From Shewanella litorisediminis (GTDB lineage: Bacteria; Pseudomonadota; Gammaproteobacteria; Enterobacterales; Shewanellaceae): DNA of 64,000 bases. Location: assembly GCF_016834455.1 (NCBI RefSeq), contig NZ_CP069213.1:112001-176000 (forward strand), read 5' to 3'. Position 1 is the stretch's first letter; each line of letters opens with the position of its first letter. The translations under genes were made by a program, and so were the position numbers. A model generated the notes under the pieces. That model was not told the origin of the DNA, did not search any database, and was given only the letters and a program-made list of their open reading frames with translations. Below, piece by piece: positions 28,308-36,965 of this stretch.

Positions 28308-31300
28308 TGAGTTACCTCATGTGTCAGAACGTTCGTGCTGGGGGTTGGGGTGGCAGTAAGGCGAAGCAGGCTGGGCATGAGAACGAGGGTGAAGAGGGCG
28401 CTGAAGGTCATGCCGCCCACTATCACGGCTGCAAGACCACGATAGATTTCACTGCCCACACCGGGTACCAACATCAGGGGCAGCATGCCAAAAATGCTGG
28501 TGAGGGTACTCATGTACACGGGGCGGGCACGGGTGGCCACCGCCTGATAGATGGCATCGTCCAGTGACAGACCTTCGCGGCTACCCTGACGGGTTTGGTC
28601 CACCAGCAGGATGGCGTTGTTGACCACCAGTCCCAGCAGGATGATAAAGCCAATCATGGTGAGCAAATCCAGGCTCTGGAAGCTGAAAAGATTCAGCAGT
28701 CTCAGGCTCAACACACCACCGCAAATCGCCATTGGCATGGAGAGGATCACCAGCAGGCTGTCTTTAACTGACTTGAACAGGGCTGCCATCAACAAAAACA
28801 GGATAACCACCGCCATCAGAAAGTTGGTGCCCATTTGCATGATGGTGTGGCTTAGGCGGTCGGCGGTGCCGCGAAACGCCAGCGAGCCGTCGTCGGGCAG
28901 CAGGGCGCGGATCTCATCCAGCGTACCGCCGTTGAGCTGTTCCATGGCTTCATCCATGGACAGATTCTGGGGCGGAATAACCAGCAGCGAGATGGCCCGG
29001 CGGCCATTGACCCGCTGCAGCTGGGTTGGCCCGACGGTGCGCTGAATGGTGGCGAGTTCGCCTATGGTCTGCACGCCTGCCCCCGGGGTGTATACCGGTG
29101 TGGCCGCCAGCTGTTCCGGGTATTGCCATTCGGGGCCCTTGAGCAGCACATCCATGCGTTCGTTGCCGTCGAAATACTCGCCCACCCACAGGCCCGAGGT
29201 GTAGGCACGGATGGCGTTGGCGATCTGAGTGCGATCCGCCCCGGCCTGGGCAAGCCTGTGTTCATCCGGTATCAGTTGCAGCTCGGGCTGTGCCAGACTC
29301 AGTCCCGGAATGGGGCGCACCACGGCGCCGGGCATGGCGTTGTTGATAAGGGGCATGGCCGCCGATGCCACCGACATCAGCTGCTCCATATCCGGCCCTA
29401 TCAGGTCGATATTAATGGCGCGGCCGCCGTTAAAACCAAAATTGAGCAGGGTGCTGCGATTGGGAAACGCCTGGGTGTCCGGCAGGTCTTTGAGGATTTC
29501 ATTATTCAGCAGCCCCAGCATCTCATCGATACGGGTCGGGTCTTCCGGGTAGATAAAGAGCACGTTGAATGCGCCGAATACCGAGAAGTTATAGCCCTTG
29601 ATATACGGCTGTTTTTCCTTGTCGTAATAGGGTTTCAGCCTGCTGATAAGGCGGGTGCCCAACTCGGTTTCCATGGCATCTATGTTGGCGCCGGGGGGCA
29701 GGGAGAAAAAAGTATAAATGCCATCGCCACTGGCCTGGGGCAAAAAGTCGACCCTGGGCATCAGCAGCAGGCTCAGGGCACTGGTGCCCACAATCAGCAG
29801 CGCACACCAGAAGGCCGCGAGCCTGCGGCTGAGGGTAAGGCGTTTTACCCAGGCACTCAGCGGCTGCCAATAGTCTTTGCCATTTTGCCGGGTATCGGTT
29901 TTGAGCCACAGCATGTTCAGCATGGGGATAACGCTGATGGCGCTGATAAAAGAGGACACTACGGCCACCGAGAGAGTCAGGGCCAAATCCGAAAAGAGTT
30001 GTCCCTCCACGCCGGGCATAAAGAGTACCGGCAAAAAGATGGCCACCGTTGTGGCTGTGGAGGCCAGCAGCGCGCCTTTAACCTGTGCCGTACCAGCGAG
30101 TACCGCCTGAGCCAGCGCCATGCCCTGATGCCGCAACCTGACGATGTTTTCCTGCACTATGATGGCCGCATCCAGCACCAGCCCCACCGCAAAGGCGAGC
30201 CCCGCCAGTGAAATGATATTCAGGGTTCTGCCCATGGCTTCGAGGGTGATAAAGGCTATCAGCAGCGCAAGTGGGATGGTGACCCCAATCATCAGGGTGG
30301 CGCGGATATCCCGCAAAAAGCCATACAAAATCAGCAGCGCCAGCAGCACCCCTATGCCCAGATTGCCTTTGACCAGCAGGATGGCGCGTTTGATATGGAC
30401 CGAGGCATCGAAGGACAGCTCAAGCGTCAGCCCCCGGGGATTGAGTACGTCCCGATTCAGCTCTTGGATGGCCTGATTGACCCCATCCAGTGCTTCAACG
30501 GTGTTGGCATCGAAGGTGCCTTGCAGGGTGATGTAGTATGCGGGGTAGCCGTTGCGCTTGGTGAAGCCTCGCTGCTCGGCGGTGGTGACCCGAATGTCAG
30601 CCAGCTCATGCAGATACACGGGGCGACCGGCATTGTAGGCCACTATGAGTTGCCCCAGTGTCTCGGGGCGATATTGGCCGGCAAAGCGTACCGTGTATTC
30701 CCGTCGCCCTACCTTGGCGGTGCCGCCGGAGATGTCTGCCGCGCGGGAAATGGTGCTTCTGAGCTGGTCCAGGGTAATGCCCAGTGCGGCCGCCCGAAAG
30801 GGGTCGAACTCAATGTGCAGCTCTTTGGGCAATTCACTTTGCAGCTGCACGGCGCCGACGCCGGTTATCTGCCTCAGCCTGGGCTCCACCAGATCGTCAA
30901 TCAGCTTTTGGTACTGGGATAAGTCGGTTTGCGGATTATCCGGCAGGGTGTAAATCAGCAGCGATGCCAGATTGGGGGTACCGCCGTTGCCGCCGCCCAC
31001 GTTGATAAAGGGCTCGCCCGCATCCAGCGGTCTGGGGGGCGTTTGATTGAGGGCGTTGATGACGTTAATCATCGCCTCCTGCATATTGGTGCCCACCTCG
31101 AAGGTGAGCGTAATGCCACCAAAACCCTGGGAAATATTGGATGTCATTTCCTGAACCCCGGGGACCTGCCTGAGCACGTTTTCCTGGGGCTCTATGATAT
31201 TGGACTCCATTTCCTGGGGCGCCGCAGCACGCCAGTTGTTGAAGACGGAAATCTGGGGTTGTTCTATGTTGGGCAGCAGCTGTATCGGCAACTTGGCGAT

Positions 31301-31384
31301 GGCAAGCAGGCCAAACATCAGGATCAGCATCAGCGCCACTGTGGTGGCGGCGGGGTTTTGCGTGCTGGCGTGGGTCAGGTTCAT
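28304..31384 (-). CDS. RND-family multidrug efflux permease (AcrB/MexB type)
   Basis: 1026 residues, the usual RND length, with 12 membrane segments and two large periplasmic loops. It exports toxic compounds using the proton gradient. At the position of the AcrB Asp407/Asp408 pair the sequence is LVLDAAIIVQEN (Asp405 followed by Ala), and at the AcrB Lys940 position it reads LVVNNAILLVDQ, so the relay differs from AcrB. ATG 31384 is preferred to GTG 31396; neither has a strong ribosome site. The adaptor gene lies downstream, an order opposite to acrAB. The gene is divergent from ferritin. Confidence 0.92.
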   Translation of the reverse strand: MNLTHASTQNPAATTVALMLILMFGLLAIAKLPIQLLPNIEQPQISVFNNWRAAAPQEMESNIIEPQENVLRQVPGVQEMTSNISQGFGGITLTFEVGTNMQEAMINVINALNQTPPRPLDAGEPFINVGGGNGGTPNLASLLIYTLPDNPQTDLSQYQKLIDDLVEPRLRQITGVGAVQLQSELPKELHIEFDPFRAAALGITLDQLRSTISRAADISGGTAKVGRREYTVRFAGQYRPETLGQLIVAYNAGRPVYLHELADIRVTTAEQRGFTKRNGYPAYYITLQGTFDANTVEALDGVNQAIQELNRDVLNPRGLTLELSFDASVHIKRAILLVKGNLGIGVLLALLILYGFLRDIRATLMIGVTIPLALLIAFITLEAMGRTLNIISLAGLAFAVGLVLDAAIIVQENIVRLRHQGMALAQAVLAGTAQVKGALLASTATTVAIFLPVLFMPGVEGQLFSDLALTLSVAVVSSFISAISVIPMLNMLWLKTDTRQNGKDYWQPLSAWVKRLTLSRRLAAFWCALLIVGTSALSLLLMPRVDFLPQASGDGIYTFFSLPPGANIDAMETELGTRLISRLKPYYDKEKQPYIKGYNFSVFGAFNVLFIYPEDPTRIDEMLGLLNNEILKDLPDTQAFPNRSTLLNFGFNGGRAINIDLIGPDMEQLMSVASAAMPLINNAMPGAVVRPIPGLSLAQPELQLIPDEHRLAQAGADRTQIANAIRAYTSGLWVGEYFDGNERMDVLLKGPEWQYPEQLAATPVYTPGAGVQTIGELATIQRTVGPTQLQRVNGRRAISLLVIPPQNLSMDEAMEQLNGGTLDEIRALLPDDGSLAFRGTADRLSHTIMQMGTNFLMAVVILFLLMAALFKSVKDSLLVILSMPMAICGGVLSLRLLNLFSFQSLDLLTMIGFIILLGLVVNNAILLVDQTRQGSREGLSLDDAIYQAVATRARPVYMSTLTSIFGMLPLMLVPGVGSEIYRGLAAVIVGGMTFSALFTLVLMPSLLRLTATPTPSTNVLTHEVTQ

Positions 31385-31446
31385 GTTGTGGCGCACTTGG
31401 CATAGTTATGCAAAGCAGCTTAGTGGCTATATGTAAACAGAACATG

Positions 31447-31463
31447 TTTGCTTGGTAAGCAAA
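31447..31463. promoter_or_regulatory. Palindrome in the RND/ferritin intergenic region
   Basis: TTTGCTT-GGT-AAGCAAA is a perfect seven-base inverted repeat about 63 bases upstream of the RND start codon, and with a two-base bulge the arms extend to ACAT/ATGT. The size and place suit an operator for a TetR- or MarR-type repressor. No such regulator gene is adjacent. Confidence 0.45.
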
Positions 31464-31596
31464 TGTAACTTGAGCATCAGCAATAATGATAAGTGTTACT
31501 ATTTGAAAATCATTGATTTAGGTAAATTTTATTGATCTTTGAGACTGCCTTGGTGACAATGCCGATTCATGAAAAAGACGTATGAAGGACGCAACA

Positions 31597-32124
31597 ATGC
31601 TGGCTGCCACCATGATTGAAAAGCTCAATGAGCAGATTAACCTCGAATTTTTCTCTTCCAATCTGTATCTGCAGATGAGTGCCTGGTGTGAGGATAAGGG
31701 GTTTGAAGGGGCCGCCCACTTTATGCGTGCCCATGCCGATGAAGAAATGGGCCACATGCGCCGCCTGTTTACCTATGTCAGCGAAACCGGTGGTGTGCCG
31801 CTGATTGGTGCCATTGCTGCACCCAGAGCCGAGTTTACGTCTTTACTGTCACTGTTCGAGTATACCTACGAGCACGAGCAGACCATCACCCGTAAAATCA
31901 ATGAACTGGCCCATGTTGCCTTTTCGACTCAGGACTACTCTACTTTCCATTTTCTGCAGTGGTATGTGGCTGAGCAGCACGAAGAAGAGAAGCTGTTCAA
32001 GAGTATTGTCGATAAAATCCGCCTGGTTGGTGAAGATGGCAAGGCCCTGTTCTTTATCGATAAAGATTTGGCCATGCTGGCGACCCAAGAGGCCGAAAGC
32101 ATCATGAAACCTTCCGCGCAGTAA
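31597..32124 (+). CDS. ftnA: Bacterial non-haem ferritin
   Basis: 175 residues, very close to E. coli FtnA. It stores iron by oxidising Fe(II) at a di-iron site in each subunit of a 24-mer shell. The ligand blocks [19 protein letters not shown] (Glu in helix A), HADEEMGHM (Glu and His of helix B), and [12 protein letters not shown] (helix D region) are complete. ATG 31597 is preferred to 31582 because AAGGA (31585-31589) lies between them at the right spacing and E. coli FtnA starts at this point. A strong terminator follows. Confidence 0.96.
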   Translation: MLAATMIEKLNEQINLEFFSSNLYLQMSAWCEDKGFEGAAHFMRAHADEEMGHMRRLFTYVSETGGVPLIGAIAAPRAEFTSLLSLFEYTYEHEQTITRKINELAHVAFSTQDYSTFHFLQWYVAEQHEEEKLFKSIVDKIRLVGEDGKALFFIDKDLAMLATQEAESIMKPSAQ

Positions 32125-32138
32125 TGCAGCGCTGAAAC

Positions 32139-32167
32139 GAAAAAGCGGCCATTGGCCGCTTTTTTTA
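32139..32167 (+). terminator. Terminator after ftnA
   Basis: AAAAAGCGGCC and GGCCGCTTTTTTT form a stem closed by a three-base loop. The flanking A and T runs make it usable in both directions. It overlaps the stop codon region of the convergent GGDEF-EAL gene. Confidence 0.9.
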
Positions 32168-35100
32168 ACTGTTTTGACAGGCAAATCCATCCGATGAGCT
32201 GTGTTGGCGGCGCTCCAGCCACGGCAGCAATTCATCAAAGGGCAGGGGGCGTGAATAGAGATAGCCCTGACCGAACTGGCTGCCCAGCGCCTGCAAAAAG
32301 GCCTGTTGATCTTTGGATTCTATCCCCTCTGCCACCAGTTTCATGCCCAGTGACTTACCCATGTTAACGATGGCACGCACAAGACTGGCATCTGACTCGC
32401 AACCCGGCAGCTGCTCTACAAAGCTTTTATCGATTTTGATGGCAGAAATAGGGAATTTTTTCAGGTAGCTCAGGGACGAATACCCAGTGCCGAAATCGTC
32501 CAGATAGATGGCGCAGCCCAAGTCACGAATATTGTTCAGGGTTTCCAGACAGTGATGACTGTTGTCCAGCAGCAGGCTCTCGGTAATTTCCACATGCAGA
32601 TGGCGGGGCGCAATACCATGGCGGGACAGTGCGCTTCTGAGCTGTTCATCCAGGCTCTGGCGCTTACAGTGACACTGGCACGCTGACACGTTGATAGCCA
32701 TGCTCAAACCAAACCCCATGGCATGCAAACGGGCCAAATCGGCCAGCGCCTTGTCCATCACCCACTGGCCCAGTTCGCCCATCAATCCCATGTCTTCTGC
32801 CACCGGAATAAAGCGAACCGGTGAGACAAGACCCTGCTCGGGATCCTGCCAGCGAAGCAGTGCCTCCAGTGAGGTGACCTCGCCGCTTTCCATGTCCACC
32901 ACGGGTTGGTAGAACAAACAAAACTCGTCGTTGGCCACGGCCCGGCGCAAGTCCCGCTCCATACCCAGGCGCTCAATCAGCGCCAGGTTCATTTCCTGGG
33001 TGAAGTATTTGAAGTGATTGCGCCCTTCGTCCTTGGCCCCATACATAGCGGTTTCAGCATTACTGAGCAGGGTTTCCACATCCAGTCCATCCTGCGGGTA
33101 CAGACCTATCCCCAGGCTGGCCGACACAGACACCGAGCCTTGCTCGACCTTGAAAGGGTCTGCCATGGATTGCAGCAGCCGTTTGGCATATTGCTCCACG
33201 GCATGTTCCTGCCCCAGACGGGGCAGCACTATCGCAAATTCATCGCCGCCGAGACGGGCAATAAAGTCGGTGGAGCCCATGACGGTTTGTAATCGCTTGG
33301 CCACGGCTTTAAGCAGCAGGTCGCCACAATCGTGGCCCTGGGTATCATTGATGTACTTGAATCTGTCGAGATCCAATACCATCACCGCCAGCTTGCGCCC
33401 ATCGTGTTCGGCCATTTTCAGCTCATGGCCGAGTCGCTCCGATAACAGCTTGCGGTTGGGCAAGTCTGTGAGGGCATCGAAGTTGGCCTTGTACCAAATG
33501 TCCTGCTCGTACTGTTTTCGGCGGCTGATGTCCATAAAGAGGCCAATATGGTGCACTATCCGCCCTTCATCATCGCGCACCAGGGTGATGGCCAGATATT
33601 CGGGATACACTTCGCCGTCCTTACGGCGGTTCCAGATTTCGCCTTCCCATTTTCCTGTGCTGCGCAGCGACTCCCACATGGCGTCGTAAAGATGTGGTGG
33701 ATTGCGGTGCGAGCTGAGAATCGAGGGGTTGCGGCCTTTGACTTCGTCGATACTGTAACCGGTGATTTGACTGAAGGCCGGGTTAATGAGTTCGATATGG
33801 TTGTCGGCATCGGTCACCATGATGCCCTCGGCAGAATATTCAAATACCGCGGCGGCACGCACCAGAGCCTGACGGTACTTTTTACGCTCCTTGAGCATCT
33901 TGTTCATGGCTTCGGCCATGGCGGCAATTTCATCGCTGCCCTTGGTTTTGATCGTCAGCTCCAGCTTGGGATCGTCGGCCATTTTTTGCATGTCCGAGGC
34001 AATGCTTTCGATTTTTCCCATAAAGCTGGCGGTGATTTTACGCCCCAGCAGCAGGGAGAGTATCAGGGTAAGCAGGGCCGATGCCGCATAGATCCCGATA
34101 TAGATGAGCGATATCTTCATCTGGTACTGACTGAGGCCTTGGATATGGGCGGCAATACTGCGCGCCATGTCCTGCAGCATCGCGGTGCGCTCGTTGGCCA
34201 GTTCCCACCAAAGGCTGGCTTTCACCGGGGGCGCCGGGTATCTCAGGGTATCCAGGGCGCTTCTCAGATGGGAGTCATCCACCCGCACTCTGGCATCAAT
34301 GGTTTGCACAGGTACGCCCGAGGCTCGCAGCTGGCGTATCTTGGGTATGCCTGTGTGGTAGCGCAGCAAGGTTTGTTTGATTTCATCGATGGCATCACGC
34401 TGTACCGGGCTGAGGTTGGGCAAGGCCTGTAGTTTGGCCAGCAACAGACTCATGGCTTCCCACTTGGTGGTAAATTGGGTGGCGTAATCCTCATCACCCC
34501 GCAGCAGGAAATTTTTAAAGCAGTGGATTAGCCCGCCATACCCCAGACTGTCAGACATCTCCCAGGCCAATTGGCTGATGTTACGTTGCTGCGCCACCTG
34601 TGCCCGGATGTTCTCTACCTGCTGGCTGGGCAGGGAATATTGCAGCTTTTGCAGCAGCACTCGGTGCTGTTCTTCAAAGGTATCCAGCGCCAGGTTTTCA
34701 CCATGGTCCTGCTCTTTTATCAGGGTTTCCAATTGGTTAAACGATGATAACTCCAGGGTGTTGGCGCTCAGCAGTCGTGTCATCAGCCCCCGTTCCCGCG
34801 CCGCCAGTTCCTGAATTCTCAAGACCAGCAAGAGATCGGAATAAGCCCGTGACTGAGCCGCATCATCGGTCTGGTGCTGCAACTGATTGATGAGCAGCAG
34901 GAGTTCATCATTGAAACGATTGAAAAAACCGGGTTCATCCCATTGCCGCTGCGCCAGAGCCTGGCGTACCAGGGGCAGACGATTGGCACTGGTCTTGATA
35001 TTGGTCATGACCTCGTTGAAGTTCTTGGCCTCGTCGTTGGTCAGACCCGCGTGGAATTTTTCCAGAGCGTGGCTTTGCAGCAAATGACGATAACTCAGAT

Positions 35101-35374
35101 CGGTTTTGGCCTGTTGCGCCCTGAGATCCATTTCCGTTGTAGTGGGTTTGTCACTGAGATAGTTCAGACTCAGGCTGCGCTCGTTCTGCAACGCATACAC
35201 GAGTTCGGCGGTTTGGCCGCTGATTTGAATGGCGAGAGCATTGCGACTGGCAGTTTGAAATTCTTGATGCAGGCCCATTGCGCGAATGATGCCAAAGAGA
35301 GCCAGGGTGAGAATAGGCAGAACTGCAAACAGGATTAGCTTCTGTCTGAGGCTGTAGTCATGCAGCGAGGCCAT
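32165..35374 (-). CDS. NIT-HAMP-PAS-GGDEF-EAL cyclic-di-GMP signalling protein
   Basis: 1069 residues. A membrane segment at about 13-30 and another at about 422-445 bracket a 390-residue helical periplasmic region resembling the NIT nitrate/nitrite-sensing domain (QNERSLSLNYLSD, ARERGLMTRLLS). HAMP (445-500), PAS (about 505-620: EGIMVTDADNHIELINPAF), GGDEF and EAL follow. The cyclase motif GGDEF (about 709-713) and the phosphodiesterase motif EAL with LRW (about 837-843) are both intact, so either or both activities may be present. ATG 35374 is chosen over a TTG two codons earlier. The ligand is inferred, not shown. Confidence 0.9.
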   Translation of the reverse strand: MASLHDYSLRQKLILFAVLPILTLALFGIIRAMGLHQEFQTASRNALAIQISGQTAELVYALQNERSLSLNYLSDKPTTTEMDLRAQQAKTDLSYRHLLQSHALEKFHAGLTNDEAKNFNEVMTNIKTSANRLPLVRQALAQRQWDEPGFFNRFNDELLLLINQLQHQTDDAAQSRAYSDLLLVLRIQELAARERGLMTRLLSANTLELSSFNQLETLIKEQDHGENLALDTFEEQHRVLLQKLQYSLPSQQVENIRAQVAQQRNISQLAWEMSDSLGYGGLIHCFKNFLLRGDEDYATQFTTKWEAMSLLLAKLQALPNLSPVQRDAIDEIKQTLLRYHTGIPKIRQLRASGVPVQTIDARVRVDDSHLRSALDTLRYPAPPVKASLWWELANERTAMLQDMARSIAAHIQGLSQYQMKISLIYIGIYAASALLTLILSLLLGRKITASFMGKIESIASDMQKMADDPKLELTIKTKGSDEIAAMAEAMNKMLKERKKYRQALVRAAAVFEYSAEGIMVTDADNHIELINPAFSQITGYSIDEVKGRNPSILSSHRNPPHLYDAMWESLRSTGKWEGEIWNRRKDGEVYPEYLAITLVRDDEGRIVHHIGLFMDISRRKQYEQDIWYKANFDALTDLPNRKLLSERLGHELKMAEHDGRKLAVMVLDLDRFKYINDTQGHDCGDLLLKAVAKRLQTVMGSTDFIARLGGDEFAIVLPRLGQEHAVEQYAKRLLQSMADPFKVEQGSVSVSASLGIGLYPQDGLDVETLLSNAETAMYGAKDEGRNHFKYFTQEMNLALIERLGMERDLRRAVANDEFCLFYQPVVDMESGEVTSLEALLRWQDPEQGLVSPVRFIPVAEDMGLMGELGQWVMDKALADLARLHAMGFGLSMAINVSACQCHCKRQSLDEQLRSALSRHGIAPRHLHVEITESLLLDNSHHCLETLNNIRDLGCAIYLDDFGTGYSSLSYLKKFPISAIKIDKSFVEQLPGCESDASLVRAIVNMGKSLGMKLVAEGIESKDQQAFLQALGSQFGQGYLYSRPLPFDELLPWLERRQHSSSDGFACQNS

Positions 35375-35758
35375 TTGCAAAAGAACTCCATGGTGATTCG
35401 AAATTTTCCCCTAAGTCTTCCTTGCCGGGGCTATTGAGTCGCAAACAATTAACACAGCCGTCGACCGGGGGGCGACCACTAGTTCAAGGATTTCTAATCC
35501 ACATCACAAAAGCCATGAAAAAACTGTGTGTTCCAGAGTAATTGTTCGGTTTTTGGTCACAGGATGCTAAGGGGATACTGAAGATGCCAACCGTGATGGC
35601 GTTTTACCGGGTTGGCCTTGGTATAGAGGGGGCAATGGCGAGAACCGTAGCGGGCGCTGCTGGCTGAATCTGTGCATGTGTCCTTAACATCAAAAGGCGA
35701 CCACGGGTCGCCTTTATCGGGGTAGTCCTGACCAGGACTCCTGATGATCCAACTGGCG
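35375..35758. other. Intergenic region between the GGDEF-EAL gene and ribB
   Basis: About 384 bases. No gene is apparent. It contains the promoter region of the GGDEF-EAL gene. The ribB terminator lies at 35693-35717, and next to it is a small hairpin with AGTCCT/AGGACT arms (35723-35738). Confidence 0.6.
35693..35717 (-). terminator. Terminator of ribB
   Basis: On the minus strand AAAGGCGACC pairs with GGTCGCCTTT through a short loop and ends in TTTTG. It lies about 40 bases after the ribB stop. Confidence 0.75.
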
Positions 35759-36427
35759 TCAGGCGCTTTGGCCCATCAGAGCCTCACGGTAGAGCACCAG
35801 GTCTTCAATGCTGAGGACCGGCATTTGGTGAACCTGGCCGAAGGCGATGATTTCCGGCAAACGCGCCATGGTGCCATCGGGGTTGGTCAGCTCACATAAA
35901 ACACCAAAGGGCTTAAGCCCCGCCAGCCGCATCAGATCTACTGTGCCTTCGGTATGACCACGGCGTCCAAGTACGCCGGCAGGGTGTGCCCGCAGCGGAT
36001 AGACATGGCCGGGACGGGCCAGATCGCCGGGTTTGGCACCATCGGCGATGGCGGCCTTGATGGTGGTGACCCTGTCAGCGGCAGACACGCCCGTGGTGAC
36101 CCCTTGTTTGGCTTCAATGCTCACGGTAAACGCGGTGCCATACTGGCTGCTGTTGTGCTCCACCATGGGCGGCAGTTCGAGCTGGCGAACCCGTTCATCG
36201 GTCAGGCACAGGCACACGATGCCCGAACATTCGCGGATGAGCATGGCCATCTGCGCATTGGTCAGGGTCTCGGCGGCAAAAATCAGGTCGCCTTCGTTTT
36301 CACGGTCTTCATCGTCGACCACAAGGACGCCCTGGCCGCGGCGCAGTGCATCGAGTGCGGCTTCGACCCTTGCTAGTGGCTGTCCGAACTGCGCGAGCAG
36401 TGAAGGGGATGTTTGAATCTGATCCAT
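35759..36427 (-). CDS. ribB: 3,4-dihydroxy-2-butanone-4-phosphate synthase
   Basis: 222 residues, a monofunctional RibB without the GTP-cyclohydrolase (RibA) domain. It converts ribulose 5-phosphate to the four-carbon unit of riboflavin and formate. The active-site loop [13 protein letters not shown] near residue 37 supplies the metal-binding glutamate, and [23 protein letters not shown] (given in part: [14 protein letters not shown]) holds the catalytic histidine. The ribosome site AAGGA is close to ATG 36427. A long leader with an FMN riboswitch precedes it, so synthesis should fall when FMN is plentiful. Confidence 0.96.
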   Translation of the reverse strand: MDQIQTSPSLLAQFGQPLARVEAALDALRRGQGVLVVDDEDRENEGDLIFAAETLTNAQMAMLIRECSGIVCLCLTDERVRQLELPPMVEHNSSQYGTAFTVSIEAKQGVTTGVSAADRVTTIKAAIADGAKPGDLARPGHVYPLRAHPAGVLGRRGHTEGTVDLMRLAGLKPFGVLCELTNPDGTMARLPEIIAFGQVHQMPVLSIEDLVLYREALMGQSA

Positions 36428-36606
36428 AATAGTTCCTTAAATCACATAGGGTTATTGGATCAGGGCATAGCAGGATACACCTGTGCCAAATGGCAAGGTG
36501 TTAAGGTGCGAAAGCCGGTAATGGCTATCCCTGCCCACAGTTTACAGACTGCAGGCAGCCAGCGTCAGACGCGGCTGAGGCGGTGCCAGAACCGGATAAT
36601 CTCGAC

Positions 36607-36811
36607 CATTCTCTCCCATCCGGACTGAGCCTGGCTGACAGGGATGACTCCCCGCACCAAGACAACACCGTCGGCTCCGGAATACCCGTTAACGGGATCA
36701 CCGGATCTGCTGACCCTGCGCAAAACCATGCTCGCAGGCGCTCGCGGGCTTTGTGGCACCCAAAGGTGCCCCTTTACCGCCGGTGGGGAATTTCACCCCG
36801 CCCTGAGAATG
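36607..36811 (-). promoter_or_regulatory. FMN riboswitch of ribB
   Basis: The minus strand carries the conserved FMN aptamer blocks in order: CTCAGGGCGGGGTGAAATTC near 36808-36789, CCACCGGCGGTAAAG, AGCCCGCGAGCG, GATCCGGTGA, GGAGCCGACGG, and the closing TCCGGATGGGAGAGAATG near 36624-36607. FMN binding lowers ribB expression. About 180 bases separate the aptamer from the start codon; I see no T-rich terminator there, so control may be on translation or by Rho. Confidence 0.95.
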
Positions 36812-36819
36812 TAACTTCA

Positions 36820-36873
36820 CCCGGTGCTTGCACCGGGCGGGCACATTGTCTGCTACCGGTGCGCCGAATGCAA
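36820..36873 (-). promoter_or_regulatory. Probable ribB promoter and leader hairpin
   Basis: On the minus strand TTGCAT (36868-36873) and GACAAT (36845-36850) are separated by 17 bases and could be -35 and -10 elements. A perfect eight-base hairpin, CCCGGTGC-AA-GCACCGGG (36820-36837), lies between the predicted start and the aptamer and would be at the very 5' end of the RNA. Confidence 0.45.
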
Positions 36874-36965
36874 ACCTTGCCCTTGCCTTGATGTGATGGC
36901 CCAAGGCACTATGTTCGGCATAATTTTGATGTTCCCCATAATGTGAATAACCGATGGATTTGGGT

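Noticed and set aside
29123..30211. Long open frames opposite the RND pump, and similar ones opposite ptrB (37773-38732), the M14 gene (51649-52632) and gspE (61852-62928)
   Set aside because: They mirror the codon structure of well-supported genes on the other strand, and their translations are rich in His, Gln and Gly without any domain.
31482..31500. Fur box upstream of ftnA
   Set aside because: About 13 of 19 positions agree with the consensus, too few in AT-rich DNA to claim.
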